From: JBBROS01 sp965199595
GTDB lineage: Bacteria; Pseudomonadota; Alphaproteobacteria; Acetobacterales; Acetobacteraceae
Length of the DNA: 64,000 bases
Assembly: GCA_965199595.1 (NCBI GenBank)
Contig: OZ241182.1
Location: 682,001 to 746,000 of the forward strand
Direction of reading: 5' to 3'
Below are positions 51,374 through 62,569 of this stretch, piece after piece. The notes below the pieces were generated by a model. The model worked only from the letters and a program-made list of their open reading frames with translations, searched no databases and was not told the origin of the DNA. The position numbers and the translations under genes were made by a program. Positions within the stretch are counted from its first letter, which is position 1; each line of letters begins with the position of its first letter.

Positions 51374-52344
51374 ATCCAGCCGCGCTTCTTGAACCAGAGC
51401 AGCGGAATGACGGCGCTCGCGACGATCACCGCCAGGCCGTAGAAATAGCCGTATTCCCATTGCAGCTCGGGGATCCACTTGAAGTTCATGCCGTAGATGC
51501 TGGCCACCAGCGTCGGCGGCACCCCCACCACGCTGACGACGGTGAGGATCTTGATGCCGTTGTTCTGCTCGATGTTGATGAACCCCAGCGTGGCGTCCAG
51601 CAGGAACTGCACCTTGTTCGACAGCTGCATGTCGTAGTCTGCCAATGACAGCGCGTCCTGCCGCAAGGTGGTCAGGCGGGGCTTCTGGTCCGGCGGGATC
51701 CAGGCGGACGCCGTCTCCGCGGCATAGGAGACGATCCGCTGCACGCCCAGCAGGCTGTCACGCAGGTTCGAGAGCCGTTCGCCGACCCGGCCCACGGTGC
51801 GCAGCGTCGCCCGCAGCTGCAGGTCGGTCTTCGCCGGCAGCGCGCCCTTCTCCTCCGGCTTGAACACCCGGCGCGAGATGGCGTCGAGATCGGCGCTCAT
51901 GTGCTCCAGCACGTCGGCCAGGCGATCGACGATCGCTTCCAGCAGACCCAGGAACGCGGCCACGCTGCACGGCGCGCTGCCATGGGCGGCGAACCGCTGG
52001 GCGAAGCTGTCGAACACCGGGGCATCGGTGTAGCGCACGGTCAGCAGATGCTTGTCAGACAGCACGAACCCCAAGGGCGCGGTCTGCGGAACCCCATCAA
52101 TGTCCAGGGAGTGCATCGGCGCGCTGAGATAGAGCGTGCCGTGCTCGACGGACAGGCGGCTGCTGGACTCGATCTCGGACAGATCCTCCTTGGAGGGCAC
52201 CCGCAGGCCGGTCAGCCGCTCCACCATGGAGCGTTCGGCCTCGCTGCCCTGCACCAGGTCCAGCCAGACGGGCGCCTCGCCGGGCTCGTGCGGGCTCACC
52301 GCCAGTTCGGATCGCGGGGCAGTGCCGGTGTTCGCATACAACAT
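51370..52344 (-). CDS. corA: CorA family magnesium/cobalt transporter
   Basis: 324 residues. The large cytoplasmic domain (WLDLVQGSEAERSMVERLTG, a long helix with LADVLEHMSADLDAISRRVF) leads to two C-terminal membrane helices with the selectivity motif IYGMNFKWIPELQWEYGY, followed by the basic tail WFKKRGWI. The start ATG 52344 has no magnesium-riboswitch-like leader that I can see. It is convergent with rsmI. The 52345-52575 gap on its other side holds the palindromic repeat. Confidence 0.92.
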   Translation of the reverse strand: MLYANTGTAPRSELAVSPHEPGEAPVWLDLVQGSEAERSMVERLTGLRVPSKEDLSEIESSSRLSVEHGTLYLSAPMHSLDIDGVPQTAPLGFVLSDKHLLTVRYTDAPVFDSFAQRFAAHGSAPCSVAAFLGLLEAIVDRLADVLEHMSADLDAISRRVFKPEEKGALPAKTDLQLRATLRTVGRVGERLSNLRDSLLGVQRIVSYAAETASAWIPPDQKPRLTTLRQDALSLADYDMQLSNKVQFLLDATLGFINIEQNNGIKILTVVSVVGVPPTLVASIYGMNFKWIPELQWEYGYFYGLAVIVASAVIPLLWFKKRGWI

Positions 52345-52466
52345 GACAGACTTGTAACCCGTCCAGGCCCGGAGCGCGAGCGTGACCGGCCCGGTGCGCT
52401 GCGCTAAGCATCATCTCGCGGGATGCCCTTGCATCGCGCGAAAAAGATGATGCGTCTTCAAGGAGT

Positions 52467-52510
52467 CCTAAGCAGGCTTCCGTGGCACAAGCCACGAAAG
52501 TCTGCTTAGA
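52467..52510. repeat. 44-bp palindromic (REP-like) repeat, copy B
   Basis: CCTAAGCAGGCTTCCGTGGC, ACAA, GCCACGAAAGTCTGCTTAGA form a long hairpin; the inverted arms differ at only a few positions. It is the inverted counterpart of the element at 26497-26540. Here it lies in the corA-trpB gap and could act as a terminator or leader structure for trpB, though no T-run or leader peptide was found. Confidence 0.65.
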
Positions 52511-52575
52511 ACGGCGCGCAGGGCCGCCAGCGGCTCCCACGATGACCCGGGGTGATGCCCGGCAGGAGACAGCGC

Positions 52576-53801
<1,226 letters not shown>

Positions 53802-53805
<4 letters not shown>

Positions 53806-54632
53806 GCCGGATCGCCGCCCGGTTCGCCGCACTCAAGCAGGAGGGCCGTGGCGCCCTGGTGCCATACATCCAGGGCTTCGACCCCGATGGCGCAACGTCG
53901 CTGGCCATCCTGCGCGGCCTGCCGGGCGCCGGGGCGGACCTGATCGAGCTGGGCATGCCCTTCACCGACCCCATGGCCGATGGCCCGGCCATCCAGGCCG
54001 CCGCCCTGCGCGGGCTCAAGGCCGGTGCCACCGTGGCCCGCGTGCTCGCCATGGTCGCCGCCTTCCGCGAGGATGACGCCGACACGCCGGTGGTGCTGAT
54101 GGGCTACCTCAACCCGATCGCCTCCTATGGGCCCGAGCGCTTCTGCGTCGATGCCGCGAAGGCCGGGGTGGATGGGCTGATCGTCGTGGACCTGCCGACC
54201 GAGGAGGCGCCGCTGCTGGCCCCCCACGCGGCGCGGGAGGGCATCGACATCATCCGCATGGTGGCGCCGACCACGGATGATGCCCGCCTGCCGCTGGTGC
54301 TCGATGGCTCGTCGGGCTTCGTCTACTACGTCAGCATCACCGGCATCACCGGCACCCGCAGCGCCTCGCGGGACAGCCTGGAGGCGGCGTTGCCGCGGAT
54401 CCGCCGGGTCACGGACCTGCCGGTCGCCATCGGCTTCGGCATCCGCACCCCGCACCAGGCGGCGGAGGCGGCGAGGGTGGCGGATGCCGCGGTGGTCGGC
54501 ACGGCCCTGACGGACACGCTGGCCGCCAGCCTGACCGATCAGGGGCAGGCGGGTCCGGACACCGTGGCGCGCGTGCTGAACCAGGTGCGTGACCTGGCCC
54601 GCGGCGTGCGCGACGCGCGCGTGCCGGCATGA
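53802..54632 (+). CDS. trpA: Tryptophan synthase alpha chain
   Basis: TrpA (276 residues) splits indole-glycerol phosphate into indole and glyceraldehyde-3-phosphate and channels indole to TrpB. The catalytic Glu is in GADLIELGMPFTDPMADGPA, with the catalytic Asp at its end. VVLMGYLNPIASYG, FVYYVSITGITGTRSA and VAIGFGIRTPHQAAE are classic. It starts with GTG 53802 in a four-base overlap with trpB; accD follows ten bases after its stop. Confidence 0.95.
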
Positions 54633-54642
54633 AAACCCTGGC

Positions 54643-55536
54643 ATGAGCTGGCTCTCGGAATACGTCCGCCCCAAGATCCGCACTCTGCTGGGGCAGCGCG
54701 AGGTGCCGGACAACCTCTGGCAGCAATGCCCGTCCTGCCAGCAGATGCTGTTCACCGCGGACCTGGACCGCACGCTGAAGGTCTGTCCGAATTGCGGCTA
54801 CCACCTGCGCTGCACCGCGGTGGAACGGCTGCGCTACACCTTCGATCCGCCCGGGGATGAGGGCGGCGGCTTCATCCGCATCGAGCTGCCGCGCGCCCCG
54901 GCCGACCCGCTGAAGTTCCGCGACGGCAAGCGCTACACGGACCGGCTGAAGGAGGCGCGGGAGAAGACCGGGCTGGAGGATGCCTGCGTCGTCGCCCACG
55001 GCACCATCGGCGGGCACCGGGCGGTGGTCGCCGCCATGGCGTTCGAGTTCATGGGCGGCAGCATGGGCGCCGCGGTGGGCGAGGCCATCGTCGCCGCCGC
55101 CCGACTGGCCGTGCTGCAGGGCGCCCCGCTGATCGTGTTCACCGCCAGCGGCGGCGCGCGCATGCAGGAGGGCGCCATCAGCCTGATGCAGATGCCGCGC
55201 ACCACCATCGCCACCCGGCTGGTGAAGGATGCCGGGCTGCCGTTCATCACCGTGCTCACGGACCCGACCACGGGTGGCGTCACCGCCAGCTTCGCCATGC
55301 TGGGCGACATCCAGATCGCCGAACCCGGCGCCCTGATCGGCTTCGCCGGCGCCCGCGTGATCGAACAGACCGTGCGGGAGACCCTGCCGGACGGGTTCCA
55401 GCGCGCCGAGTACCTGCACGAGCATGGCATCGTCGACATGGTGGTGAAGCGCGGCGACATGCTGCCGACCCTGGCCCGGGTGATCGGCATGCTGGTCCCC
55501 GCCCGCGCCCCCGCCCCCCTCGACCAGGCGGCGTGA
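54643..55536 (+). CDS. accD: Acetyl-CoA carboxylase carboxyltransferase beta subunit
   Basis: A 297-residue subunit of acetyl-CoA carboxylase, the first step of fatty acid synthesis. The N-terminal zinc ribbon is QQCPSCQQML...KVCPNCGYHL (four Cys). The crotonase-type core has FEFMGGSMGAAVGEAIVAAA, FTASGGARMQEGAISLMQM, TDPTTGGVTASFAMLGDI and EPGALIGFAGARVIEQTVRE. The order trp-accD-folC is conserved in many proteobacteria. It overlaps folC by four bases. accA is elsewhere. Confidence 0.96.
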   Translation: MSWLSEYVRPKIRTLLGQREVPDNLWQQCPSCQQMLFTADLDRTLKVCPNCGYHLRCTAVERLRYTFDPPGDEGGGFIRIELPRAPADPLKFRDGKRYTDRLKEAREKTGLEDACVVAHGTIGGHRAVVAAMAFEFMGGSMGAAVGEAIVAAARLAVLQGAPLIVFTASGGARMQEGAISLMQMPRTTIATRLVKDAGLPFITVLTDPTTGGVTASFAMLGDIQIAEPGALIGFAGARVIEQTVRETLPDGFQRAEYLHEHGIVDMVVKRGDMLPTLARVIGMLVPARAPAPLDQAA

Positions 55537-56825
55537 AGCCGGTGCCGGCCCCGCCCCGGGCGCGCATCGAGCCGATCATCGACCGGCTGCACGCGCTGCA
55601 CCCGCGGCTGATCGACCTCAGCCTGGAGCGGCTGCAGGACCTGCTGGCCAGGCTCGGCCACCCGGAGCAGCGGCTGCCGCCCATCATCCATGTCGCCGGC
55701 ACCAACGGCAAAGGCAGCACCTGCGCCATGCTGCGCGCCCTGGGGGAGGCGGCGGGCTGGCGGGTGCACGTCTATACCTCGCCGCACCTGGTGCGCTTCA
55801 ACGAACGGTTCCGCGTGGCCGGGCAGATCGTGTCCGACGACGCCCTGGCCGCGGCGCTGGAGGAGATCGAGCGGGTCAATGACGGCGCCGCCATCACGGT
55901 GTTCGAGGTCATCACCGCCGCCGCCTTCGTGCTGTTCGCGCAGGTCCCGGCGGATCTGTGCGTTCTGGAGGTCGGGCTCGGGGGCCGTGGCGATGCGACC
56001 AACGTGATCGGACGGCCCGCCGCCTGTGCGATCACCAGCATCTCGCTGGACCATCGGGAGATGCTGGGCGACACACTCGCGCTGATCGCGGCGGAAAAGG
56101 CCGGCATCATCAAGCCCGGCGTTCCCGTCATCACCGGCGAGCAGCCCGGCGAGGTTCTGGCGGTGGTGCGGGATGCGGCGGCCCGGGCCGGGTCGCCGTT
56201 CCTGGCGCGGGGCGAGGCGTGGTCGATCGAGCCGCAGGGCGGCGGATTGCGCTTCACCGATGCGGCCGGATGCGTGGACCTGCCGATGCCGGGCCTGCTC
56301 GGCGCCCACCAGGTGGACAATGCCGGCGTGGCGATCGCGGCACTGCGCGCGGCCGGGCCGGTGCCCGCGGCGGCCTATGGGGGTATTGCCCATGCCGAGT
56401 GGCCGGCGCGGATGCAGCGTCTGCACGGCGCCCTGGCCGGGCTGCTGCCGGACGGCTGGGAGCTTTGGCTGGATGGCGGCCACAACCCCGGTGGCGGCCT
56501 TGCCCTGGAGAAGGTGATGGCGGGGTGGCAGGATCGCCCCCTGCACCTGGTGGTCGGGATGAAGCAGGCCAAGGATACCACGGAGTTCCTGCGTCCGCTG
56601 CTGCCACGCGCCGAAACCGTATGGGCGGTGCAGGAGCCCGGCCAGCATCTGCCCCTGCCGATCGACGATATTGTCGCAGCATCCGGCGGCGTGGCCCGGC
56701 CGGGCCCGACGGTGGTGGAAGCCTTGCAGGCGCTGGCGTTTGGCGCTCCCGCCCGGGTGCTGATATGTGGCAGCCTCTACCTTGCCGGCGAGGTTCTGAA
56801 GGCTGATGGTGCGGAGATCCTGTGA
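55533..56825 (+). CDS. folC: Bifunctional dihydrofolate synthase/folylpolyglutamate synthase
   Basis: FolC (430 residues) adds glutamate to dihydropteroate and folates. The P-loop is IIHVAGTNGKGSTCAMLRAL; VYTSPHLVRFNERFRVAGQ, EVGLGGRGDATNVIGRP and TSISLDHREMLGDTLALIAAEK are the family's central motifs, and WLDGGHNPGGGLAL is the Mur-ligase-type C-terminal signature. It starts with GTG 55533 overlapping accD (GTGA). It ends the trpB-trpA-accD-folC operon. Confidence 0.95.
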   Translation: MKPVPAPPRARIEPIIDRLHALHPRLIDLSLERLQDLLARLGHPEQRLPPIIHVAGTNGKGSTCAMLRALGEAAGWRVHVYTSPHLVRFNERFRVAGQIVSDDALAAALEEIERVNDGAAITVFEVITAAAFVLFAQVPADLCVLEVGLGGRGDATNVIGRPAACAITSISLDHREMLGDTLALIAAEKAGIIKPGVPVITGEQPGEVLAVVRDAAARAGSPFLARGEAWSIEPQGGGLRFTDAAGCVDLPMPGLLGAHQVDNAGVAIAALRAAGPVPAAAYGGIAHAEWPARMQRLHGALAGLLPDGWELWLDGGHNPGGGLALEKVMAGWQDRPLHLVVGMKQAKDTTEFLRPLLPRAETVWAVQEPGQHLPLPIDDIVAASGGVARPGPTVVEALQALAFGAPARVLICGSLYLAGEVLKADGAEIL

Positions 56826-56885
56826 AAGACCCTCGCGCTTCCCGGGCAACACCCCACGTACACGGATCATGGCCGTGGAGCCGTA

Positions 56886-57287
56886 ATGAATAGCGTAACG
56901 CCGCCTGCCATGCCGCGCCTGCATGCGACCCTCGATGAGGCGCGCCGGGCCCCCATCGCCGAGGGCCACCTCAGTGGGCTGGTGATGGCGTATGGCAGCC
57001 TGGAGCTGCGCTGGTTCGAGGCCCGTGCCGTCGATGAACAGACCCCGCATGACCGGGACGAGCTGTATGTCATCGTGTGCGGCAATGCCATGTTCGTCCG
57101 TGCCGAGGAGCGGACGCCGTTCGGCGAGGAGCATGATCTCAGCCTGCTGGGCCAGGATCGCGTGGCGGTCCGGCCGGGCGACGCCCTGTTCGTCCCCGCC
57201 GGCACCGTGCACCGGTTCGAGGCCATGAGCGCCGACTTCGGCGCCTGGATGGTGTTCTACGGACCCGAGGGCGGCGAGCAGCCATGA
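56886..57287 (+). CDS. Cupin domain-containing protein
   Basis: 133 residues forming a single cupin barrel. The first metal motif appears as PHDRDELYVIVCGNAMFV (His/Glu) and the second as VRPGDALFVPAGTVHRFEAM, with His. GLVMAYGSLELRWFEARAVD precedes it. Small cupins of this type bind metal and can be isomerases, sensors or dioxygenase-like; the substrate is unknown. The stop overlaps the GNAT gene start (ATGA), so they are likely one unit. Confidence 0.85.
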   Translation: MNSVTPPAMPRLHATLDEARRAPIAEGHLSGLVMAYGSLELRWFEARAVDEQTPHDRDELYVIVCGNAMFVRAEERTPFGEEHDLSLLGQDRVAVRPGDALFVPAGTVHRFEAMSADFGAWMVFYGPEGGEQP

Positions 57288-57727
57288 GCCTGATCGTCGG
57301 CGGCCTGACCGAGGCCGACCGTGCGCAATGGACCCGGCTCTGGACCGAGTACCTTACCTTCTACAACACCACGCTGCCATCAGCCGTGTTCGACCGGCAG
57401 TGGGAGCGGCTGATGGCTGGCCGCGAGATCATGGCTCTGGGCGCGCGGCTGGATGAGCGGCTGGTCGGCATCACGCACTACATGTTCCACCCGCACGGCT
57501 GGACGCTGGGCCCGGCCTGCTACCTGCAGGACCTGTTCGTCGATGCCACGGTGCGCGGCACCGGCGCCGGCCGTGCCTTGATCGAGGCCGTGGCCGGCAA
57601 GGCCCGCGCGCATGGGGCCGAACGGCTCTATTGGCTGACCAACCAGGAGAACACGACGGCCCGCCTGCTGTATGACCGCCTTGCCAAGCAAACGGGCTTC
57701 ATCAAGTACGACTACCCGCCGCTGTAA
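57284..57727 (+). CDS. GNAT family N-acetyltransferase
   Basis: 147 residues. WTRLWTEYLTFYNTTLPSAV at the N-terminus is typical of a GNAT subgroup close to diamine/polyamine-type enzymes. YLQDLFVDATVRGTGAGRAL with RGTGAGRALI is the acetyl-CoA pyrophosphate loop, and YWLTNQENTTARLLYDRLAK with the end TGFIKYDYPPL closes the fold. The acceptor is unknown. Its last 16 bases overlap the convergent amidase gene. Confidence 0.88.
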   Translation: MSLIVGGLTEADRAQWTRLWTEYLTFYNTTLPSAVFDRQWERLMAGREIMALGARLDERLVGITHYMFHPHGWTLGPACYLQDLFVDATVRGTGAGRALIEAVAGKARAHGAERLYWLTNQENTTARLLYDRLAKQTGFIKYDYPPL

Positions 57728-59106
57728 AGCGCCGGCCGCCTGGTGCGATACGGGGTTGCGCGCTCGAAGGCATCGGCAGCCCGCAGCAGCTTCACCTCCT
57801 GGAACGGCTTGGCCGCGATCTGCACCGAAACCGGCAGGCCGCCGGGTCCGAAGCCGGAGCAGACCGAGATGGCGGGCCATCCGGTCAGGTTGAACGGCGC
57901 GGTGAACCCCGGCTTCTCCATGCCGCCCCACTTCGGCACGCTATCGATCCGCGGTGCCTCACCAGGTGCCGCCGCCGTCACCAGCAGGTCGATGCCGCGC
58001 GTGGCCTCCGCCGTCAGCCGGCACAGCTCGGTGCGGCGGCGCAGCGCCTGCACGTAGTCCGTGGCCGCCATCAGCGCGCCGAACACCATGCGGTGGCGCA
58101 TCAATTCGCCATAGTCGCCGAACCGCTCCCGCATCCAGGGTTCATGCAGGGTGAACGCCTCGGCCACCAGGATCACGAAGGTGGCGGCCTGATAGTCCTG
58201 CAACGACGGCAGCACGAGGTCGACGATCTCCGCCCCCTGATCGCGCCAGACCGCCAGCGCGCCATCGATGCCGGCCTGCACGGCGGGCTCCACCGCGTGG
58301 TCCGTCTCGTGCCAGTGGCGCGGCACCCCGATCCGCAGGCCGCTGGCATCGCGCCGGAGCCCGGCGGTGAAATCCGGCACGGCACGGTCCGCGCTCGCGG
58401 GGTCGGTGGGGTCATATCCCGCCATCGCCTGCAGCATCAGCGCGCAATCCTCCACCGTCCAGGCCATGGGCCCCGTGTGATCCAGCGAGAAGGCCAGCGG
58501 CAGCACGCCGGAGCGGCTGCACAGCCCGTAGGTCGGCTTCAACCCGGCGATGCCGCACAGCGCCGCCGGGCCACGGATGGAGCCGGCGGTGTCGGAACCG
58601 GTGCCGCCCAGGATCATGCCCGAGGCCACGGCAGCGCCCGTGCCGCTGGAGGAGCCGGAGGTGAAATGCGCGGGATCCCAGGGGTTGCGGGCAGGCGGCC
58701 ACGGCAGGTCGAAGGAGGGACCGCCATAGGCGAACTCATGCGTCGCCAGCTTGCCGAGCACCACCGCCCCGGCCTCCGCCAGCAGCCGCACGGTGGTGGC
58801 ATCGGCATCCGGCACCCAGTCCTGCAACAGCCTGGAGTGCGCCGTGGTTTGGATGCCCCTGGTGGCGTAGATGTCCTTGTGCCCGATCGGGATGCCATCC
58901 AGCGGCCCGCGTGACTGCCCGGCCATGATCCGCGCCTCCGCCGCGCGTGCGGCGGCCAGCGCGGGCTCGGGCGTGAGGCGGATGAAGGCGTTGAGCCCGG
59001 GGTCCAGCGCGGCGGCGCGGTCCAGGCAGTGCTGCGTCAGTTCCACCGGGGAGAGGGTGCGGGCCGCGATCTGGCGCGCGGCCTCGGCGATGGTGGGCGT
59101 GTCCAT
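57712..59106 (-). CDS. Amidase signature family enzyme (AtzE/GatA-like)
   Basis: 464 residues with the Ser-cisSer-Lys catalytic set: lysine in LDGIPIGHKDIYATRGI, the Gly/Ser-rich loop TSGSSSGTGAAVASGM with cis-Ser, and nucleophile Ser in GGTGSDTAGSIRGPAALCGI. Further signature PTYGLCSRSGVLPLAFSLDH follows. It probably hydrolyses a small amide. The upstream small gene, joined by a one-base overlap, resembles AtzG, the partner of amidase AtzE, so a two-subunit amidase is likely. The substrate cannot be read. Confidence 0.88.
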   Translation of the reverse strand: MDTPTIAEAARQIAARTLSPVELTQHCLDRAAALDPGLNAFIRLTPEPALAAARAAEARIMAGQSRGPLDGIPIGHKDIYATRGIQTTAHSRLLQDWVPDADATTVRLLAEAGAVVLGKLATHEFAYGGPSFDLPWPPARNPWDPAHFTSGSSSGTGAAVASGMILGGTGSDTAGSIRGPAALCGIAGLKPTYGLCSRSGVLPLAFSLDHTGPMAWTVEDCALMLQAMAGYDPTDPASADRAVPDFTAGLRRDASGLRIGVPRHWHETDHAVEPAVQAGIDGALAVWRDQGAEIVDLVLPSLQDYQAATFVILVAEAFTLHEPWMRERFGDYGELMRHRMVFGALMAATDYVQALRRRTELCRLTAEATRGIDLLVTAAAPGEAPRIDSVPKWGGMEKPGFTAPFNLTGWPAISVCSGFGPGGLPVSVQIAAKPFQEVKLLRAADAFERATPYRTRRPALYSGG

Positions 59107-59309
59107 CAGCCTTCCTCCGTGCCGAACGCCTCGGGCCGGAAGACATGCGCCGGCTCCGCCTCCCGTCCGCGGCCGGGGGTGCGGAGCCGGGCCAGCATGG
59201 GTTCCAGATAGCCCCAGCCCACGTAGATCTCGCTGACCTCGTCAGCCGGAAGATGCAGGCCGGCCCGGCGCATCAGGGCATCGAAGTCGTCGCGGGACGT
59301 GTTAGGCAT
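59106..59309 (-). CDS. AtzG-like small amidase partner
   Basis: 67 residues: MPNTSRDDFDALMRRAGLHL, then VSEIYVGWGYLEPMLARLRT and EAEPAHVFRPEAF at the end. The helical body with a C-terminal extended tail containing AEPAHVF(R/V)P resembles AtzG and GatC-like proteins that wrap around an amidase subunit. TGATG couples it to the amidase gene. Assignment rests on context and these motifs. Confidence 0.7.
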   Translation of the reverse strand: MPNTSRDDFDALMRRAGLHLPADEVSEIYVGWGYLEPMLARLRTPGRGREAEPAHVFRPEAFGTEEG

Positions 59310-59448
59310 CGCTGGCTCCTGCGCGGGGTCCCTCTTGCGAGAGGTAGGGGCAGGGTGGATGCAAATTTACCATTGGTCGAGCCATTCGTCGGCCCGGCAG
59401 CCGCACAGGGTAGGCGGGATCGCAAGTTCGTGAGACGATAGAAGAACG

Positions 59449-60216
59449 ATGTCGAAGGCCCTGCGCATGTCTGCTCTCCGTCCCCTGCTCGCCACCCTGC
59501 TGCTGCTGGGAGCCTGCACCACGCCGGTCCCGGTCAACGACCCGGCGGCGCTGGCGGAGTATCGGGAGACCAACGACCGCTTCGAGCCGACCAACCGCTT
59601 CTTCTACAAGGTCAATGACGGGCTCGACACCTATGTGCTGCGCCCGGTCGCCGTGGCCTATCGCAAGGTGGTGCCCGGCAGCGTGCGCCGTCCGCTGCAC
59701 AACGTGCTGAACAACCTCTCCACCCCGGCCCAGTTCGCCAACGACGTGCTGGAGGGCAAGCCGCGCAAGGCCGGCGACAGCCTGATGCGCTTCGCCATCA
59801 ACTCCACCGCCGGCGTGGGCGGCCTGTTCGAGGTGGCGGACGGCCTGGGCTACCCCGACCACTCCGCCGATTTCGGCCTGACGCTGGCCGTGTGGGGCGT
59901 GGGCGAGGGTCCGTTCCTGTTCCTGCCGGTGCTGGGCCCGAGCAACCCGCGCGACGCCATCGGCTTCGGCGCCAACAGCGCGCTGGATCCGCTGACCTGG
60001 GCCAGCTTCGGCGGCAGCCAGACGCTGGGCACCTCCCGCCTGGTGATCGGGGCCGTGGACACGCGGGAGCGTCTGCTGGACCAGATCGACAGCATCAAGC
60101 GCGGCGCGCTGGACCCCTATGCGACCTTCCGCAGCCTGTATCGGCAGAACCGTGCCGACGCGGTGGCGAAGGCCAGGCAGGACCGCACCCCCACCGTGCC
60201 GGCCTGGTTCAGGTAG
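59449..60216 (+). CDS. mlaA: MlaA/VacJ family outer-membrane lipoprotein
   Basis: 255 residues, with a lipoprotein signal peptide (LRPLLATLLLLGACTTP; lipobox LGAC). EPTNRFFYKVNDGLDTYVLR, VRRPLHNVLNNLSTPAQFAN, DSLMRFAINSTAGVGGLFEV and DFGLTLAVWGVGEGPFLFLP are family motifs. MlaA removes phospholipids from the outer leaflet of the outer membrane for the Mla pathway. The mlaBCDEF genes are not in the window. ATG 59467 is an alternative start. Three 15-bp tandem repeats follow its stop. Confidence 0.9.
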   Translation: MSKALRMSALRPLLATLLLLGACTTPVPVNDPAALAEYRETNDRFEPTNRFFYKVNDGLDTYVLRPVAVAYRKVVPGSVRRPLHNVLNNLSTPAQFANDVLEGKPRKAGDSLMRFAINSTAGVGGLFEVADGLGYPDHSADFGLTLAVWGVGEGPFLFLPVLGPSNPRDAIGFGANSALDPLTWASFGGSQTLGTSRLVIGAVDTRERLLDQIDSIKRGALDPYATFRSLYRQNRADAVAKARQDRTPTVPAWFR

Positions 60217-60256
60217 CACCAGCCCAGGCAGCACAAGCCCATGTAGCACCAGCTAT
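60212..60256 (+). repeat. Three tandem 15-bp repeats after mlaA
   Basis: GGTAGCACCAGCCCA, GGCAGCACAAGCCCA and TGTAGCACCAGCTAT follow one another without gap, beginning at the mlaA stop codon. They are imperfect (two to four differences). No hairpin is evident, and the length is likely to vary between strains. Confidence 0.6.
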
Positions 60257-60327
60257 GGCGTCGAGAGGGCTTCCGCTGCGCCGGGCGGGGCCGTAAAAGC
60301 ACGCTCCGCCTGACGCAGGAGCCGAGC

Positions 60328-62007
<1,680 letters not shown>

Positions 62008-62008
62008 C

Positions 62009-62542
62009 GTGCCTGGCGACGTGCCCGGCGGTATAGACGGGCACCGGACTGTCGGCACCGGGCGCCTTGTGCTGACGCCGGTGGGGTGGGCCGACCTCGA
62101 GGCGCTGGTGGCGTTGAAAGGCGATCCCCTGGTCTATGGACAGATGCTCGGCGGCGTCCGTGGCCCGGCCCTTGTCGCCCGCGAACTGGCGGAGGACACT
62201 GCCTTCTGGGCAGAGCACGGCGTCGGGATATGGATCGTTCGCCTGGCGGGCGGCGGCGCCGTGCAGGGCCTGGTCGGCCTGCACGAACGGCCGGACGGGC
62301 GCGGCATCGCCCTGCGCTTCGCCTTCACACCGGCGTCGCGCGGCAAGGGCCTTGCGCGGGAGGCGGCGGGAGCGGCGCTGCGGTTCGCCCATGAGCGGGC
62401 CGGGTTGCGGCGTGTGGTGGCGGTGGCGCGGGAGTCGAACATCGCCAGCCGCACGGTGTTGGGTGCGGTCGGCATGCGCGATTGCGGCACGTTCCAGCGC
62501 GGGGGCGAGATGATGTTGGTGTATGAGAGCGTTACTGCGTAG
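62009..62542 (+). CDS. GNAT family N-acetyltransferase (RimJ-like)
   Basis: About 177 residues. RTVGTGRLVLTPVGWADLEA, WIVRLAGGGAVQGLVGLHER, FAFTPASRGKGLAREAAGAA (acetyl-CoA loop RGKGLA) and ARESNIASRTVLGAVGMRDC are the motifs of the RimJ/RimL-type subfamily. No ATG is available; GTG 62009 (or 62021) starts within a few bases after the ettA stop, so it is probably translated from the ettA transcript. The acceptor is unknown. Confidence 0.82.
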   Translation: MPGDVPGGIDGHRTVGTGRLVLTPVGWADLEALVALKGDPLVYGQMLGGVRGPALVARELAEDTAFWAEHGVGIWIVRLAGGGAVQGLVGLHERPDGRGIALRFAFTPASRGKGLAREAAGAALRFAHERAGLRRVVAVARESNIASRTVLGAVGMRDCGTFQRGGEMMLVYESVTA

Positions 62543-62569
62543 GCTCGGCAGACCTAGGAAAGGTTTATC

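Noticed and set aside
52345..52575. Magnesium riboswitch for corA or trp attenuator for trpB
   Set aside because: No conserved riboswitch core and no short Trp-rich leader frame could be found; only the palindromic repeat is evident.
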